A stretch of DNA of 64,000 bases from an uncultured Blautia sp. GTDB lineage: Bacteria > Bacillota > Clostridia > Lachnospirales > Lachnospiraceae. The position numbers were made by a program, and so were the translations under genes. Numbering within the stretch: the first letter of the stretch is position 1; the number at the start of each line of letters is the position of its first letter. The notes below the pieces were generated by a model, which searched no databases, had not been told where the DNA came from, and worked only from the letters and a program-made list of their open reading frames with translations. Of the stretch, positions 25,120-34,672 are shown piece by piece. The stretch covers positions 21,104 to 85,103 of the forward strand of contig NZ_CAKRXI010000007.1 of assembly GCF_934424005.1 (NCBI RefSeq), given 5' to 3'.

Positions 25120-26322
25120 CTATTTCTCATCACATACCTGGAAGATGTAGAATTTCAGATAATAAGATTCATCAGATGCCCAGAGAATCGGGTGATCCGG
25201 TGCCTGTGTTCTGTATTCCACCTGGCGCAGTCTCTTATGTGCACTTCTGGCAGCCTGACCGATTGTTTTGGTAAACAATTCATATTCCATAAAATGGGAA
25301 CAGGAACAGGTCGCAAGGAATCCTCCGTCCTTTACCAGTTTCAGTCCGCGAAGATTGATTTCCCGGTATCCCTTGACTGCATTTTTGACAGAACTGCGTG
25401 ATTTGGTAAATGCCGGTGGATCCAGAATCACTACGTCATATTTTTCTCCCTCTTCTTCCAGTTTCGGGAGCAGTTCAAATACGTCTTCGCAAATAAATTT
25501 TACTTTGTCATCCAGCCCGTTTAATTTTGCATTTTCTGTTGCCTGATTCACGGCAAGCTGCGATGCATCCACACCTGTAACTTCTTTCGCTCCGGCGATT
25601 CCCGCATTCAGGGCAAAAGAACCTGTATGTGTGAAACAGTCCAGTACTCTTGCATCTTTGCAGAGTTTCTGGATTGCAAGACGATTGTATTTCTGATCAA
25701 GGAAAAATCCTGTTTTCTGTCCGTCTTTGACATCTACCTGATATTTTACACCATTTTCCACAATTTCAACCAGTGTAGGAAATTCTGGTCCGATAAAGCC
25801 TTTATACAGTTCCATTCCTTCCTGTTTGCGGACCTTTGCATCACTTCTTTCATAAATACCACGAATCTGGATTCCGTCTTCTGCCAGAACTTTTTTGAGC
25901 AGTTCCAGAATCGTATTTTTCAGACGGTCAATTCCCAGTGCCAGTGACTGTACGACCAGAACATCTTCAAATTTGTCTACAACAAGTCCCGGCAAAAAAT
26001 CTGCCTCTCCGAAGATCAGGCGGCAGCTGGATGTATCTGTTACTTTTTTTCTGTACTCCCATGCATCGTGCACTCGTTTCTCAAGAAATTCTTCATCAAT
26101 TTTCTGATTTTCATCTCTTGTCAGCAATCTGACTGTAATCTTAGAATTCGTATTGATAAATCCTCTTCCCAGCGGATATCCGTCAAAGTCATGAATCAAT
26201 ACAATATCTCCATTTACAAAACTGCCCATGATCGTTGCAATTTCATTATCAAATATCCACATTCCGCCTGATTTCAGAAGACGGCCCTCTCCCTTTTTCA
26301 GTGTAACCACTGCAAGACTCAT
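25120..26322 (-). CDS. rlmI: 23S rRNA m5C1962 methyltransferase RlmI-like
   Basis: 400 residues. An N-terminal PUA domain (AVVTLKKGEGRLLKSGGMWI, SKITVRLLTRD) precedes the class I SAM-dependent domain: DGQKTGFFLDQKYNR, RVLDCFTHTGSFALNAG, VTGVDASQLAVNQA and VVILDPPAFTKS. This is the RlmI/YccW architecture, which methylates C5 of a cytosine in 23S rRNA. Closely related Firmicute proteins have not all been tested, so the target base is inferred. The ATG after AAGGAG is chosen; a start 13 codons upstream lacks a ribosome site. Confidence 0.87.
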   Translation of the reverse strand: MSLAVVTLKKGEGRLLKSGGMWIFDNEIATIMGSFVNGDIVLIHDFDGYPLGRGFINTNSKITVRLLTRDENQKIDEEFLEKRVHDAWEYRKKVTDTSSCRLIFGEADFLPGLVVDKFEDVLVVQSLALGIDRLKNTILELLKKVLAEDGIQIRGIYERSDAKVRKQEGMELYKGFIGPEFPTLVEIVENGVKYQVDVKDGQKTGFFLDQKYNRLAIQKLCKDARVLDCFTHTGSFALNAGIAGAKEVTGVDASQLAVNQATENAKLNGLDDKVKFICEDVFELLPKLEEEGEKYDVVILDPPAFTKSRSSVKNAVKGYREINLRGLKLVKDGGFLATCSCSHFMEYELFTKTIGQAARSAHKRLRQVEYRTQAPDHPILWASDESYYLKFYIFQVCDEK

Positions 26323-26472
26323 AGTTTTTCTCCTTTCGGATCCTTCTCTTTTGGTTTTCAAAGTTATATCTGAGATAAAAAACTCTTTTTATTTTAGCAC
26401 AGAAAGATATGGATTTCCAGCTTTTCACAATCTCTTCACAGCACAGTTTCCTATAAAGGACTATAAAGGAAT

Positions 26473-26502
26473 AAAAAGGATGCCTCCCCAAAGGAGACAT
26501 CC
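26473..26502 (-). terminator. terminator of the DUF1002 gene
   Basis: GGATGCCTCC (26478-26487) pairs with GGAGACATCC (26493-26502); a UUUUUAUU tract follows on the minus strand. Confidence 0.8.
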
Positions 26503-26526
26503 TCATCTTGTATCGCTGTTTTTTCT

Positions 26527-28263
26527 TTAGTAAGCTTCTTCTGTAGTTCCATCTTCAGAATATGCTTCTGTATTTTCGTCAGTTCCGGCTTCTGCGGTAT
26601 CTGTGGAAGTATCTTCAGATGTAGTTTCTCCATAAAGGTTTGCAAAGAACTTCATTGTATCATCATACAGTTTCTGTCTTACTTCAGCTTCTACATTTAC
26701 AAGCAGATCATCATCTGCAATTTCTGTATCAATACTGAAGACTGTCTTCATTTCTTTATCCAGCACATTCAGCTCAGCCGAGAAGTATTTGTCTGTGTCT
26801 GCCGGTACATAAGAAGCCCCTGCATCATTTAATACTTTGATATAGGTTTCCAGAACTTTTTTGCTGAGTTTGGAAGCCACATCAGAATCAAGTGTTACCG
26901 GAAGTTCTGTAACATTCGGTACAACACTCTGAAGTACAGCAAGATCTCCTTCATATTCTCCCTTACAGAACTGCTGTGCCTGCTCAAATTTTGCTTTGCC
27001 TTCTTCTGTCAGTGTTTCTGTATTCAGGGTATCTTCTGTAGAAGCATCTGTGTTTTCGTCTGTCCCTTCTGTGGAACTATCTGCATTTTCTGTTGTTCCA
27101 TCTGCAGAAGTATCTGTATTTTCAGTGCTTCCATCCTCTGTTGCTGCCGGGATTTCTTCACTGCTGCTGTTATCTGTACTGCTGTCTGTGCTTTCCTGAG
27201 GTGTGTCTTCTGTAGTTCCATCTGAACTTCCATCTGTATTTACGGTTCCGTCTTCTGTCGCATCCGGAATTCCTGTGGAACTGTCGGAACTGTCACTGCT
27301 CTCACCTGCATTGTTTGTATCTGCACCTGTCTGCTCTGCAAGTCCCGGATCCTCTGTAGATGTCTCTTTGACATTTCCGCCAAGCGCGCCACTGTCTACA
27401 TTCGTTGTAATATCTTCACCGGTACCTTCATCAGCAACGTTGCTCTCGATCGGAGTCGGTGTAGGCTGCCCTTCTGCTTCTGCTTTGCTCTGTTCCAGAT
27501 TCTGCTGAATATTTGCAAGAGTCTGTTTCATTTCCTGAATATCATAATTCTGCTGTGCGATCTGCTGAAGCAGTGATACGATCGTATCGATCTCATCCTG
27601 ACTTAAGCTTACACCATTCTGCTCAGCGATATTATATACAATATTGTAGATTTCATCTGCATTCTGAATATTGTCACCAATGATCTGCATCTTTGCCTGG
27701 TTGATGATATTGGTTGCATTATCCTGTCCCACCTGCTGAGCCACATCACCTGTAACTACAACTTCTTTGGCTGCAAGGTCTTTCTTGGTAGAATCCAGTT
27801 CCTGTCCACTTGCAGACTCGTATGCTTTCATGACACCGGTAAGTGCACCGGTACCGGATACTTCATACGGGCATGCGGCAACAACTTCACAGTTCGTTAC
27901 TCCTGCTGTAGAAAGTGCTGTTGCGATCATATTACATGTTACATAATTCAGATTGGCTGTACGCACCTTGATGCCGCCGGACTGTGTAGGTTTTACATAG
28001 GCACAGCTCAGTGTTCTCGTTCCAATCTGTTCACTTGGGATATATTTGCCAAGCAGATCATGTTCATCCTGGTTGGTAACACTGATAACCTGAACCTGGC
28101 TTGCATCTGCCTTGAAATAATTCATCATTGTATTTTTCTGTTCGTCGGTAAGATCCGCTCCAAGTGTAACTACTTTTGATGCATCTGCCATTGCAGGAAT
28201 CGGTGTGCTGACTGCCAGACACATACTGCAGAGCATTGCAACGATAACACTTCTTTTCTTCAT
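26527..28263 (-). CDS. secreted DUF1002 protein with acidic repeat-rich region
   Basis: About 578 residues. A signal peptide ends near IPAMADASK. Residues 30-270 match DUF1002 (YpuA-like): VVTLGADLTDEQKNTMMNYF, SCAYVKPTQSGGIKVRTANL, and ITNCEVVAACPYEVSGTGAL-like blocks. A 150-residue low-complexity stretch follows with recurring T-E/D-N-T-D and S-T-D-G-T-T words. A C-terminal helical domain (420-540) and an acidic tail complete it. DUF1002 proteins are extracellular, function unknown. ATG chosen after GGAGG. It is transcribed alone. Confidence 0.85.
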   Translation of the reverse strand: MKKRSVIVAMLCSMCLAVSTPIPAMADASKVVTLGADLTDEQKNTMMNYFKADASQVQVISVTNQDEHDLLGKYIPSEQIGTRTLSCAYVKPTQSGGIKVRTANLNYVTCNMIATALSTAGVTNCEVVAACPYEVSGTGALTGVMKAYESASGQELDSTKKDLAAKEVVVTGDVAQQVGQDNATNIINQAKMQIIGDNIQNADEIYNIVYNIAEQNGVSLSQDEIDTIVSLLQQIAQQNYDIQEMKQTLANIQQNLEQSKAEAEGQPTPTPIESNVADEGTGEDITTNVDSGALGGNVKETSTEDPGLAEQTGADTNNAGESSDSSDSSTGIPDATEDGTVNTDGSSDGTTEDTPQESTDSSTDNSSSEEIPAATEDGSTENTDTSADGTTENADSSTEGTDENTDASTEDTLNTETLTEEGKAKFEQAQQFCKGEYEGDLAVLQSVVPNVTELPVTLDSDVASKLSKKVLETYIKVLNDAGASYVPADTDKYFSAELNVLDKEMKTVFSIDTEIADDDLLVNVEAEVRQKLYDDTMKFFANLYGETTSEDTSTDTAEAGTDENTEAYSEDGTTEEAY

Positions 28264-28436
28264 ATCTTCATCCTCCATTGTTCACGCCGGCAGAAAACCC
28301 GAGTATCTTCCAACCGGCAATTACATCTTCTTTTTAATATTCAGTATTATAACACACATTCTGTCGTAATTGTATTTTTTATTTTCTGATACCAGACAGA
28401 ATCATGGGCATGCACAGCACGAAACAATTCGCGATA

Positions 28437-29471
28437 TCATATTACTTCCATAAATACCTGAATCGTACCGCCACATACGAGCCCTTCCTCTTCCGCCTGT
28501 GAAGCAGTCATATCCACTGTGAATATCTGCCCCTGTGCCCTCTCTTCATGGATCATTCGCAAACAGAGATGCTGTACTTCACTTTCCATGCATCCGCCTC
28601 CGATCGTTCCTATGATTCTTCCATCTTCGAGGACCAGCATCTTTGTTCCGATACCTCTGGGTGCTGAACCTCTTCTTGCAACGATCGTCGCAAGTGCTTT
28701 CTTTGTGTCCGGCTCCCTCTCACCAGTCAGATAGTCCAAAAGTTCTGCGTCATAACCGCTCGTCTTACGCACACTGTTTTTCTCTTTGATCAGTTCTGAA
28801 ACAATGGAGACCGCAATTTCCTCCGGTGTCTCGGCATGGATATCAAGTCCTACCGGTGTATGCATCTCATTCAAAGCCTTTCTGTCAAAACCATCTTCCT
28901 CCATCTGTTTTTTCAGAAGGGCCGATCTTCCTCTGCTTGCCATCATTCCGACATAAGCATTGGGTTTCTTCAAAATTGCCTCCATACATACCCGATCATA
29001 ACGATGCCCTCTGGTCACTACCAGAAAATACGTATCTTCACTTCCCGGAATCTGCTTCAGTGCATTTTCAAAACTGTCACAGATCACCTGATCCGCTCCT
29101 GCGCGTAGTGCTTCTCCTGCAAAACTCACACGGTCCTCCAGAACAGTCACCGTAAATCCGACTTTTCCTGCCAGAAGGATCACCTGCTGCGCCACATGTC
29201 CTGCTCCGCAGATTACCAGATGTGCCGGCTGTTTCAGTGATTCCACAAAAAAGCTTCTCCCATCTGCTTCTGCAATACCACTCTCTCCCGGCTGCACCAG
29301 TTCCCACAGCTGTTCTGCCTCTATGTCTCCGCTGCCACATTGTGCTTTCACTTCTCCGTCCGCCAGGAAATATCTGCTTCCGGTCTCTTTTCCCTGTATA
29401 ACGGTCACCAGAAAATTATTTCTTCCCTTCTGCCCGTCTTTCAGTACATTATATAATTCAAAAAGATTCAT
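28437..29471 (-). CDS. XdhC-family protein with permuted domain order
   Basis: 344 residues. The Rossmann-type XdhC C domain comes first (about 85-225: LVICGAGHVAQQVILLAGKV, VTRGHRYDRVCMEAIL, YVGMMASRGRSALL). The XdhC/CoxI domain comes last (about 265-344: IVARRGSAPRGIGTKMLVLE, GTIGGGCMESEVQ, CGGTIQVFMEVI). In the classical XdhC the order is the reverse. XdhC-type proteins deliver sulfurated molybdenum cofactor to xanthine-dehydrogenase-like hydroxylases; no hydroxylase is in the window, so the partner is elsewhere. The ATG follows AGGAGGG; an upstream in-frame start is not supported. Confidence 0.87.
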   Translation of the reverse strand: MNLFELYNVLKDGQKGRNNFLVTVIQGKETGSRYFLADGEVKAQCGSGDIEAEQLWELVQPGESGIAEADGRSFFVESLKQPAHLVICGAGHVAQQVILLAGKVGFTVTVLEDRVSFAGEALRAGADQVICDSFENALKQIPGSEDTYFLVVTRGHRYDRVCMEAILKKPNAYVGMMASRGRSALLKKQMEEDGFDRKALNEMHTPVGLDIHAETPEEIAVSIVSELIKEKNSVRKTSGYDAELLDYLTGEREPDTKKALATIVARRGSAPRGIGTKMLVLEDGRIIGTIGGGCMESEVQHLCLRMIHEERAQGQIFTVDMTASQAEEEGLVCGGTIQVFMEVI

Positions 29472-29563
29472 CTTATCCCTCCTGCGGATCTTCGGCTGTT
29501 TTATCTGCTTCAAAGTATAGCATGTCACAGGAAAGTTGTATAGCAATTCACTGTAAATAAAAG

Positions 29564-29608
29564 AAGACATACCGATGTTTCCGCATATGGACTACATCTG
29601 CACGTCTT
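29564..29608 (-). terminator. terminator of the alcohol dehydrogenase gene
   Basis: AAGACAT.. at 29564 pairs with ..GTCTT at 29608, with an inner GATGT/ACATC pair. A CTTTTATTT tract follows on the minus strand. Confidence 0.6.
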
Positions 29609-29645
29609 ACTTTTACAAAACGTTTCTCTTCGGCATATTTATCTT

Positions 29646-30830
29646 CTATAATGCCTTGTGATACAGCGCAACAATATCCTGTTTTCGCGAAGAACGTGGA
29701 TTTACAGCAATATTTCCGCTCTTCATGGCATCATCTGCCATCGCATCGATCTTACTTTCAATCTCATCCTCTGATACTTCTTTTCCTTTGGCTGCCTGGC
29801 AGATAGCTGTTGTCAGATCTGTCGGAATTCCGATATCTTCATTCAGTTCACGTATTGCATCAACCAGCATCAATGGCTCGAACTCATCTTCAAATGCCGG
29901 GATCGGACTGATGTAATTATAGATCGTCAGATATCTTCCATGGTCTGCCAGTGCATTATACTCAGCGATCACCGGGAGTAGCACTGCATTTGCTACTCCA
30001 TGTGGTACATCAAAAAATGCACTCACCGGATGACTCATCGCATGCACATTTCCAAGTCTTGCAAAAGAAAAGGCAATTCCTGCAAAAAGTGACCCTGTCA
30101 GCATGGCCTCTGCCGCTTCCAGATCTGTACGTCTTGCAACAAATCTGCGAATATTTTTTCCAATCAGTTCCATGGCTTTTTCTGCCATGGCATCGGAGAA
30201 AGGTGATGCAGCGGTAGAAACATATGCCTCTTCCGCATGGATAAATGCATCAATTCCACATGCCGCTGCCACAGAAGCCGGTGCAGATGTCAGAAGTTCC
30301 GGATCAAGGATTGCATATGATGGAAGAAGTTCATAACTGAATACTGTCAGTTTATAATCCCTGCTGTGATCCGTAATAACAGAAAATGCAGTCACCTCTG
30401 ATCCGGTACCAGCGGTAGTCGGAATCGCGATCAGCGGAATGATCTTGCCCGGTACTTTATGTGCCCCTTCATACTCTGTGATACTGCCGCCAAATTTTGC
30501 TGTCACACCAACTGCTTTGGCAACATCCATCGGAGAGCCTCCACCAAGTGCCACGATAAAATCTGCTCCGGCTTCTTTAAATGCCTCTGTAGCCTTTTCA
30601 ACAGTCGTCACGGACGGGTTGGCCTCTACATCCGTAAAGATATCCACTTTCATGCCGGCTTCTTTCAGATAATCAGCCGCTTTGTCCACAATTCCCATTT
30701 TTCGCAGTGTAGGACCGGAAATCAGCATGGCATGGGAACCACCCAGTTTTTTTGCACATTCCGGAAGTTTTGCCATCGTTCCTGCACCTACCATAATATT
30801 CTGTGGAATAAAAAATTCAAATGCCTCCAT
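29646..30830 (-). CDS. iron-containing alcohol dehydrogenase
   Basis: 394 residues, standard group III size. The NAD-binding region has GGGSPMDVAKAVGV and IPTTAGTGSEVTAFSVI. Metal ligands are visible: D and H in ACGIDAFIHAEEAY, and the two histidines in GNVHAMSHPVSAFFDVPHG. It interconverts an alcohol and an aldehyde or ketone; the substrate is unknown. The gene follows the amino-acid permease gene by 65 bases on the same strand. It may belong with the aminotransferase cluster, reducing the aldehyde made by transamination (inference). Confidence 0.9.
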   Translation of the reverse strand: MEAFEFFIPQNIMVGAGTMAKLPECAKKLGGSHAMLISGPTLRKMGIVDKAADYLKEAGMKVDIFTDVEANPSVTTVEKATEAFKEAGADFIVALGGGSPMDVAKAVGVTAKFGGSITEYEGAHKVPGKIIPLIAIPTTAGTGSEVTAFSVITDHSRDYKLTVFSYELLPSYAILDPELLTSAPASVAAACGIDAFIHAEEAYVSTAASPFSDAMAEKAMELIGKNIRRFVARRTDLEAAEAMLTGSLFAGIAFSFARLGNVHAMSHPVSAFFDVPHGVANAVLLPVIAEYNALADHGRYLTIYNYISPIPAFEDEFEPLMLVDAIRELNEDIGIPTDLTTAICQAAKGKEVSEDEIESKIDAMADDAMKSGNIAVNPRSSRKQDIVALYHKAL

Positions 30831-30895
30831 AATTGATCAGCCTCTTTTCTTCTATATAATTATATCATATCATTCAAAGCTCCATATTTCCGGCC

Positions 30896-32419
30896 TTATG
30901 CCGTCATCCTGGAAAGTACACGGTCAATTGCCGCATCAATAACCAGATCCAGTTCTTTATCATCAGCCTCCGGCATAAGAGATGCTGCATCTTCATCCGA
31001 AATAATCTCAATAAGGCTGCCGAATTTTTCTTTGTATTTCACTTTGCAGACTGCATAAAATACAACACCAAGGAGACTCCATGCGCCTACCATCATCCAT
31101 TCCTGCATGATCAGTGTTCCGCCGGAACCCGGGATACAATACACCAGAACCATACAGCCGGAAAGGATCACTGCCATCGTACCTACAAATTTGTAAGCCG
31201 GTACACGATAAGGTCTTGGCATATCCGGTTCTTTTTTACGAAGGATCAGGAAAGAGAGTGAAACCATACAATATGCAAGACAGCAGCCAAAGTTACCTGC
31301 ATCGCAGATCCATACCATCATGACACGTCCTGCAAAAGGAGCGATCATCGTAAGGATACCGATCAGGATCAGTGCATTGACCGGCGTTTTGTGCTTTGGA
31401 TGAAGTTTCGCAAATACTTTCGGAACCATGTAAGATTCTGCCATAGAATACAATGCACGGGAACCTCCGATCATAAAGGAGTTCCAGGAAGTGACAATAC
31501 CGCACATACCACCTACGATGATAACTTTCGCCATTACCGAGGTTCCAAAAGCCTTCGCCATCGCATCTGCTGTTACCAGTCCTGTTGTGCTCTGCGAAAG
31601 TGCAATCTCTTCCGGATTCAGAACATAACCAACTGCAAGGATTACAAAAGAATAAAATACAACTGCAAGTACTACAGAAAGGATCATCATTTTGCCAATC
31701 TTTTTGAGTGGCACATTGATTTCTTCTGCTGCCTGTGGAATAACGTCAAAACCAATAAAGAAAAACGGAGTGATAACTGCAACTTTCAGGACATTTTTTG
31801 CCATGCTGCCAGTTGTCTCACCCATAAACATCTGTCCCTGCAGATTATCCACATTGCCATTGATCACAGATGCCACGATCAGAAGGATGCCAGCTCCGCC
31901 AATGATACAGGTCAGAACGGTCTGGAGTACAGCTGCTGTTTTTGCTCCCATAATGTTGATCATCATGATGAAGAAGGCAACAATAATTGCAACGATCAGC
32001 CAGGAAGCATAGATATCAAATCCGGCAACCGTATAAAGATAGCCTTTCAGGAATCCCGGCCACAGATAGGTGATGATCGTTGGAAACGCACATGCCTCAA
32101 AACAGGTAACACCTACATATCCAAGAATGATCGCCCAGGTACAGATAAAGGATCCTGTAGGACCCATTGCCTTATAGCTGAATACGTGCTCACCGCCACA
32201 CTGAGGCATAGCCGCTGTCAACTCAGCATATGTAAGACCGACGAAGAAGATCATGACACCACCGATTGCGAAGGCAAGTGCTGCACCGACAACACCACCG
32301 GCATCGATCCATGTTCCGGAAGATACGACCCAGCCCCAGCCGATCATAGCGCCAAAAGCGATCACAAGAATGTCCCATGCACTGAATACTTTATCAAATT
32401 CTGATTTTTTCTGTCCCAT
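30896..32419 (-). CDS. APC-family amino-acid/amine permease
   Basis: 507 residues with about twelve hydrophobic segments. The APC start DILVIAFGAMIGWGWVVSSG, with GAALAFAIGGVMIFFVGLTY, is followed by AELTAAMPQCGGEHVF and FIGFDVIPQAAEEINVPLKKIG. It belongs to the amino acid-polyamine-organocation family; substrate unknown. The ATG is set by GGAGG. The gene begins just after the stop of the cytidylate-kinase-like gene (four bases apart), so the two are co-transcribed. Confidence 0.9.
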   Translation of the reverse strand: MGQKKSEFDKVFSAWDILVIAFGAMIGWGWVVSSGTWIDAGGVVGAALAFAIGGVMIFFVGLTYAELTAAMPQCGGEHVFSYKAMGPTGSFICTWAIILGYVGVTCFEACAFPTIITYLWPGFLKGYLYTVAGFDIYASWLIVAIIVAFFIMMINIMGAKTAAVLQTVLTCIIGGAGILLIVASVINGNVDNLQGQMFMGETTGSMAKNVLKVAVITPFFFIGFDVIPQAAEEINVPLKKIGKMMILSVVLAVVFYSFVILAVGYVLNPEEIALSQSTTGLVTADAMAKAFGTSVMAKVIIVGGMCGIVTSWNSFMIGGSRALYSMAESYMVPKVFAKLHPKHKTPVNALILIGILTMIAPFAGRVMMVWICDAGNFGCCLAYCMVSLSFLILRKKEPDMPRPYRVPAYKFVGTMAVILSGCMVLVYCIPGSGGTLIMQEWMMVGAWSLLGVVFYAVCKVKYKEKFGSLIEIISDEDAASLMPEADDKELDLVIDAAIDRVLSRMTA

Positions 32420-32423
32420 AGTC

Positions 32424-33044
32424 TTATTCCTCCTCGCTTCCAAATTTTCTTCTGATCAGTTCTTCCAGGTAGTCTGCAGTTCCTTCTATTCCAAGATACG
32501 AGCTGTTCATCAGAATATCCCGGTTATGACGGTCGCCTCGGTTGCTGCCTGTCAGTGCCAGATGACGTTTATGGTATCTTTTATCTTTTTCCAGTAATAA
32601 GATCTTTGCATCTTTTTCAGAAAGGTTGTGACTCTCCATAATATTATGGATACGTACCTCATCCGGAGCATAAATAAATGCTCTCAGCAAATTGATATCA
32701 CTGGTATCTTTCAAAATATAATCTGCAGAACGTCCAATGATCACGCAGGATTCTTTCTCTGCAAGTTTTCGTATGATCTGCTTCTGCACATGGATCGCAC
32801 GGTCAGTCAGATCCGCATACTTGGAGAACGAGCCACGCACATCACCTTCTGCACCTTTACCGGCAATCGTTCCGCCCTCTTCTACTTTTTCCATGATTTC
32901 TTTCGGAATTCCGACCTCTTCAATAATCTCATCGACAAGATCACGATTGTAAAATTTGATATTGAGGTCTTCCGCTATTTTTCTGCCAATGGCATTTCCC
33001 TTGGCTCCATATTCACAGCCAATCGTTATAACCAGATGTCTCAT
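32424..33044 (-). CDS. cytidylate-kinase-like family protein (PF13189 type)
   Basis: 206 residues, P-loop NMP-kinase-like. It has the family start LVITIGCEYGAKGNAIGRKI, then FYNRDLVDEIIEEVGIP, CVIIGRSADYIL and AFIYAPDEVRIHNI, and a basic lid with YHKRHLALTG. The phosphate-binding loop GCEYGAKGNAIG departs from the classical GxxxxGKS/T, as usual in this family. Substrate and role are unknown. Sitting between an aminotransferase and an amine permease is unexpected for a nucleotide kinase and hints at a link to the catabolic cluster. Confidence 0.82.
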   Translation of the reverse strand: MRHLVITIGCEYGAKGNAIGRKIAEDLNIKFYNRDLVDEIIEEVGIPKEIMEKVEEGGTIAGKGAEGDVRGSFSKYADLTDRAIHVQKQIIRKLAEKESCVIIGRSADYILKDTSDINLLRAFIYAPDEVRIHNIMESHNLSEKDAKILLLEKDKRYHKRHLALTGSNRGDRHNRDILMNSSYLGIEGTADYLEELIRRKFGSEEE

Positions 33045-33108
33045 ATCGATTTCCTCTCACACGAATTTTTGTTACCGTTTTTTCTTAATCACACTTTTGT
33101 TCTGTAAC

Positions 33109-33149
33109 AAAAAAGGCGCGCGAACCATATCCTGATGATCCGCGACGCC
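33109..33149 (-). terminator. terminator after the aminotransferase gene
   Basis: GGCGCGCGAACCATAT (33115 on) pairs imperfectly with ATGATCCGCGACGCC (to 33149), followed on the minus strand by UUUUUU. It separates the aminotransferase from the kinase-permease pair, which may therefore be expressed by readthrough. Confidence 0.7.
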
Positions 33150-33169
33150 CTTGTCACTTTTGTCTGTAT

Positions 33170-34387
33170 TTATTTTTCCAAAGATTTGATCGTATCTTCA
33201 ATGATAGCAACTGCTTTATCACATTCTTCTTCTGTTACGATAAGCGGTGGGATCATACGGATAATGTGTGCTCCGATCGCAGTGATCAGAAGCTTTCGAT
33301 CCAGACAGCCATGTTTCACATCTACCCCGCCAATGGTATCATCAAATTCCACACCTACCAGAAGACCCTGATGTCTTACTTCTTTTACATGCGGAAGTTT
33401 TTCCAGTTTGGATGCGAAGTAATCACCGACTTTCTTTGCATTTCCTGCAAGATCTCTGTCAAGAAGTTCATTCACTTCTGCAAGTGCTGCTGCGCAGCTT
33501 ACCGGATGTCCACCGAATGTAGTTCCGTGGGAACCTGCTGAAAATGCCTTTGCAACTTCAGCTGTCGCACAGATTGCACCGATCGGCATTCCTCCGCCAA
33601 GTGCTTTGGCCATGGAAACAATATCCGGTTTGATGCCATAATTCATATAAGACATTACAGCACCTGTTCTGCACCATCCTGTCTGTACTTCATCGATCAG
33701 AAGGAGCATATCGTTTTCATCACAGAATTTACGAAGTCCCTGCATGAATTCCATTGTTGCCGGATGTACACCACCTTCGCCCTGTACCGGCTCGACCATG
33801 ATCGCGATCGTATTTTCGGTACATGCATCTTTGAATGCCTGCAGATCGTTGTACGGTGCATAGGAGAATCCATAAGTCATTGGTCCGAATCCAACCTGGC
33901 ATCCGTTAGCCGGCTGACCTGTTGCTGACATGGCACCGAAGGTTCTTCCATGGAATCCCATCTTTGCAGTTACGATATGATAACGGTTCGGTCCGTATTT
34001 CTCAATACCATATTTACGTGCCATTTTGATCATTGCTTCGTTTGCTTCTGTACCGGAGTTCTGATAGAAGATCTTGTCCATTCCGATCGTTTCACAGACT
34101 TTTTCAGCAAGCAGTGCCTGTGGAATGGTATATGGATAGTTAAAGGTATGCATGATGTCTTCTACCTGATCTTTGACAGCAGCTACAACTTTCGGGTTAC
34201 AGTTTCCTGCACTGTTTACTGCAATACCTGCGTAAAAATCAAGATATGGTGTTCCGTTTTCATCGTACATATACATGCCGTCTGCTGTTTCAGCAAGAAA
34301 ATCAAAACGCTCATAAGTCTCGATCATGTACTTGCTTACTTTGTCTTTGATGTCCTGAAAAGTTAATCCTGTGTCTTTTAATTTCAT
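33170..34387 (-). CDS. class III pyridoxal-phosphate aminotransferase
   Basis: 405 residues, of the acetylornithine/4-aminobutyrate/putrescine aminotransferase family. Visible are YLDFYAGIAVNSAGNCNPKV, IFYQNSGTEANEAMIKMARK, GFHGRTFGAMSATGQ, VEPVQGEGGVHPA, LLIDEVQTGWCRTG and the cofactor-lysine block SMAKALGGGMPIGA. It transfers an amino group from an omega-amine or alpha-amino acid to a keto acid. Linkage to an APC permease, an alcohol dehydrogenase and an XRE-cupin regulator favours catabolism of a diamine or omega-amino acid over arginine synthesis (inference). It has its own promoter and a leader hairpin. Confidence 0.88.
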   Translation of the reverse strand: MKLKDTGLTFQDIKDKVSKYMIETYERFDFLAETADGMYMYDENGTPYLDFYAGIAVNSAGNCNPKVVAAVKDQVEDIMHTFNYPYTIPQALLAEKVCETIGMDKIFYQNSGTEANEAMIKMARKYGIEKYGPNRYHIVTAKMGFHGRTFGAMSATGQPANGCQVGFGPMTYGFSYAPYNDLQAFKDACTENTIAIMVEPVQGEGGVHPATMEFMQGLRKFCDENDMLLLIDEVQTGWCRTGAVMSYMNYGIKPDIVSMAKALGGGMPIGAICATAEVAKAFSAGSHGTTFGGHPVSCAAALAEVNELLDRDLAGNAKKVGDYFASKLEKLPHVKEVRHQGLLVGVEFDDTIGGVDVKHGCLDRKLLITAIGAHIIRMIPPLIVTEEECDKAVAIIEDTIKSLEK

Positions 34388-34416
34388 TGCTGTTTCCTCC
34401 CATATCTTTAAGATAA

Positions 34417-34464
34417 TAAAAAAAGCAAAGGCAGATTTCCGTTACCGGTAAGCGCCTTTGCTTT
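34417..34464 (-). terminator. leader terminator (attenuator) before the aminotransferase gene
   Basis: AAAGCAAAGGC (34422-34432) and GCCTTTGCTTT (34454-34464) form an 11-bp stem, followed on the minus strand by a seven-U tract. It lies between a good promoter (34495-34523) and the ATG at 34387, so transcription of the gene must pass it. The loop region contains TTACCGGTAA, itself a palindrome. Confidence 0.75.
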
Positions 34465-34494
34465 GATTTACTGTGTATTATTTTGTACAACATT

Positions 34495-34523
34495 ACAATA
34501 TCACTGACACAATTATTTGTCAA
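34495..34523 (-). promoter_or_regulatory. promoter of the aminotransferase gene
   Basis: TTGACA (34523-34518) and TATTGT (34500-34495) on the minus strand with a 17-base spacer. A TTGTACAA palindrome lies just downstream and could be an operator. Confidence 0.65.
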
Positions 34524-34672
34524 TATATTTTTTATCAAAAAGATTTTTGTTGATTTTAAAAGACTTTTTGTATTTTAGAGATATATTATACAATTTTCTT
34601 TTGTACATTATATTGCACATTTTGTTTCTGTATGTTATTACATTTTGTTTGTTCTGTCATTCCGCTTCCTTA

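Noticed and set aside
31391..32404. Plus-strand frame of 337 codons
   Set aside because: Antisense to the APC permease; the C/H/K-rich composition is typical of a shadow of a hydrophobic protein.
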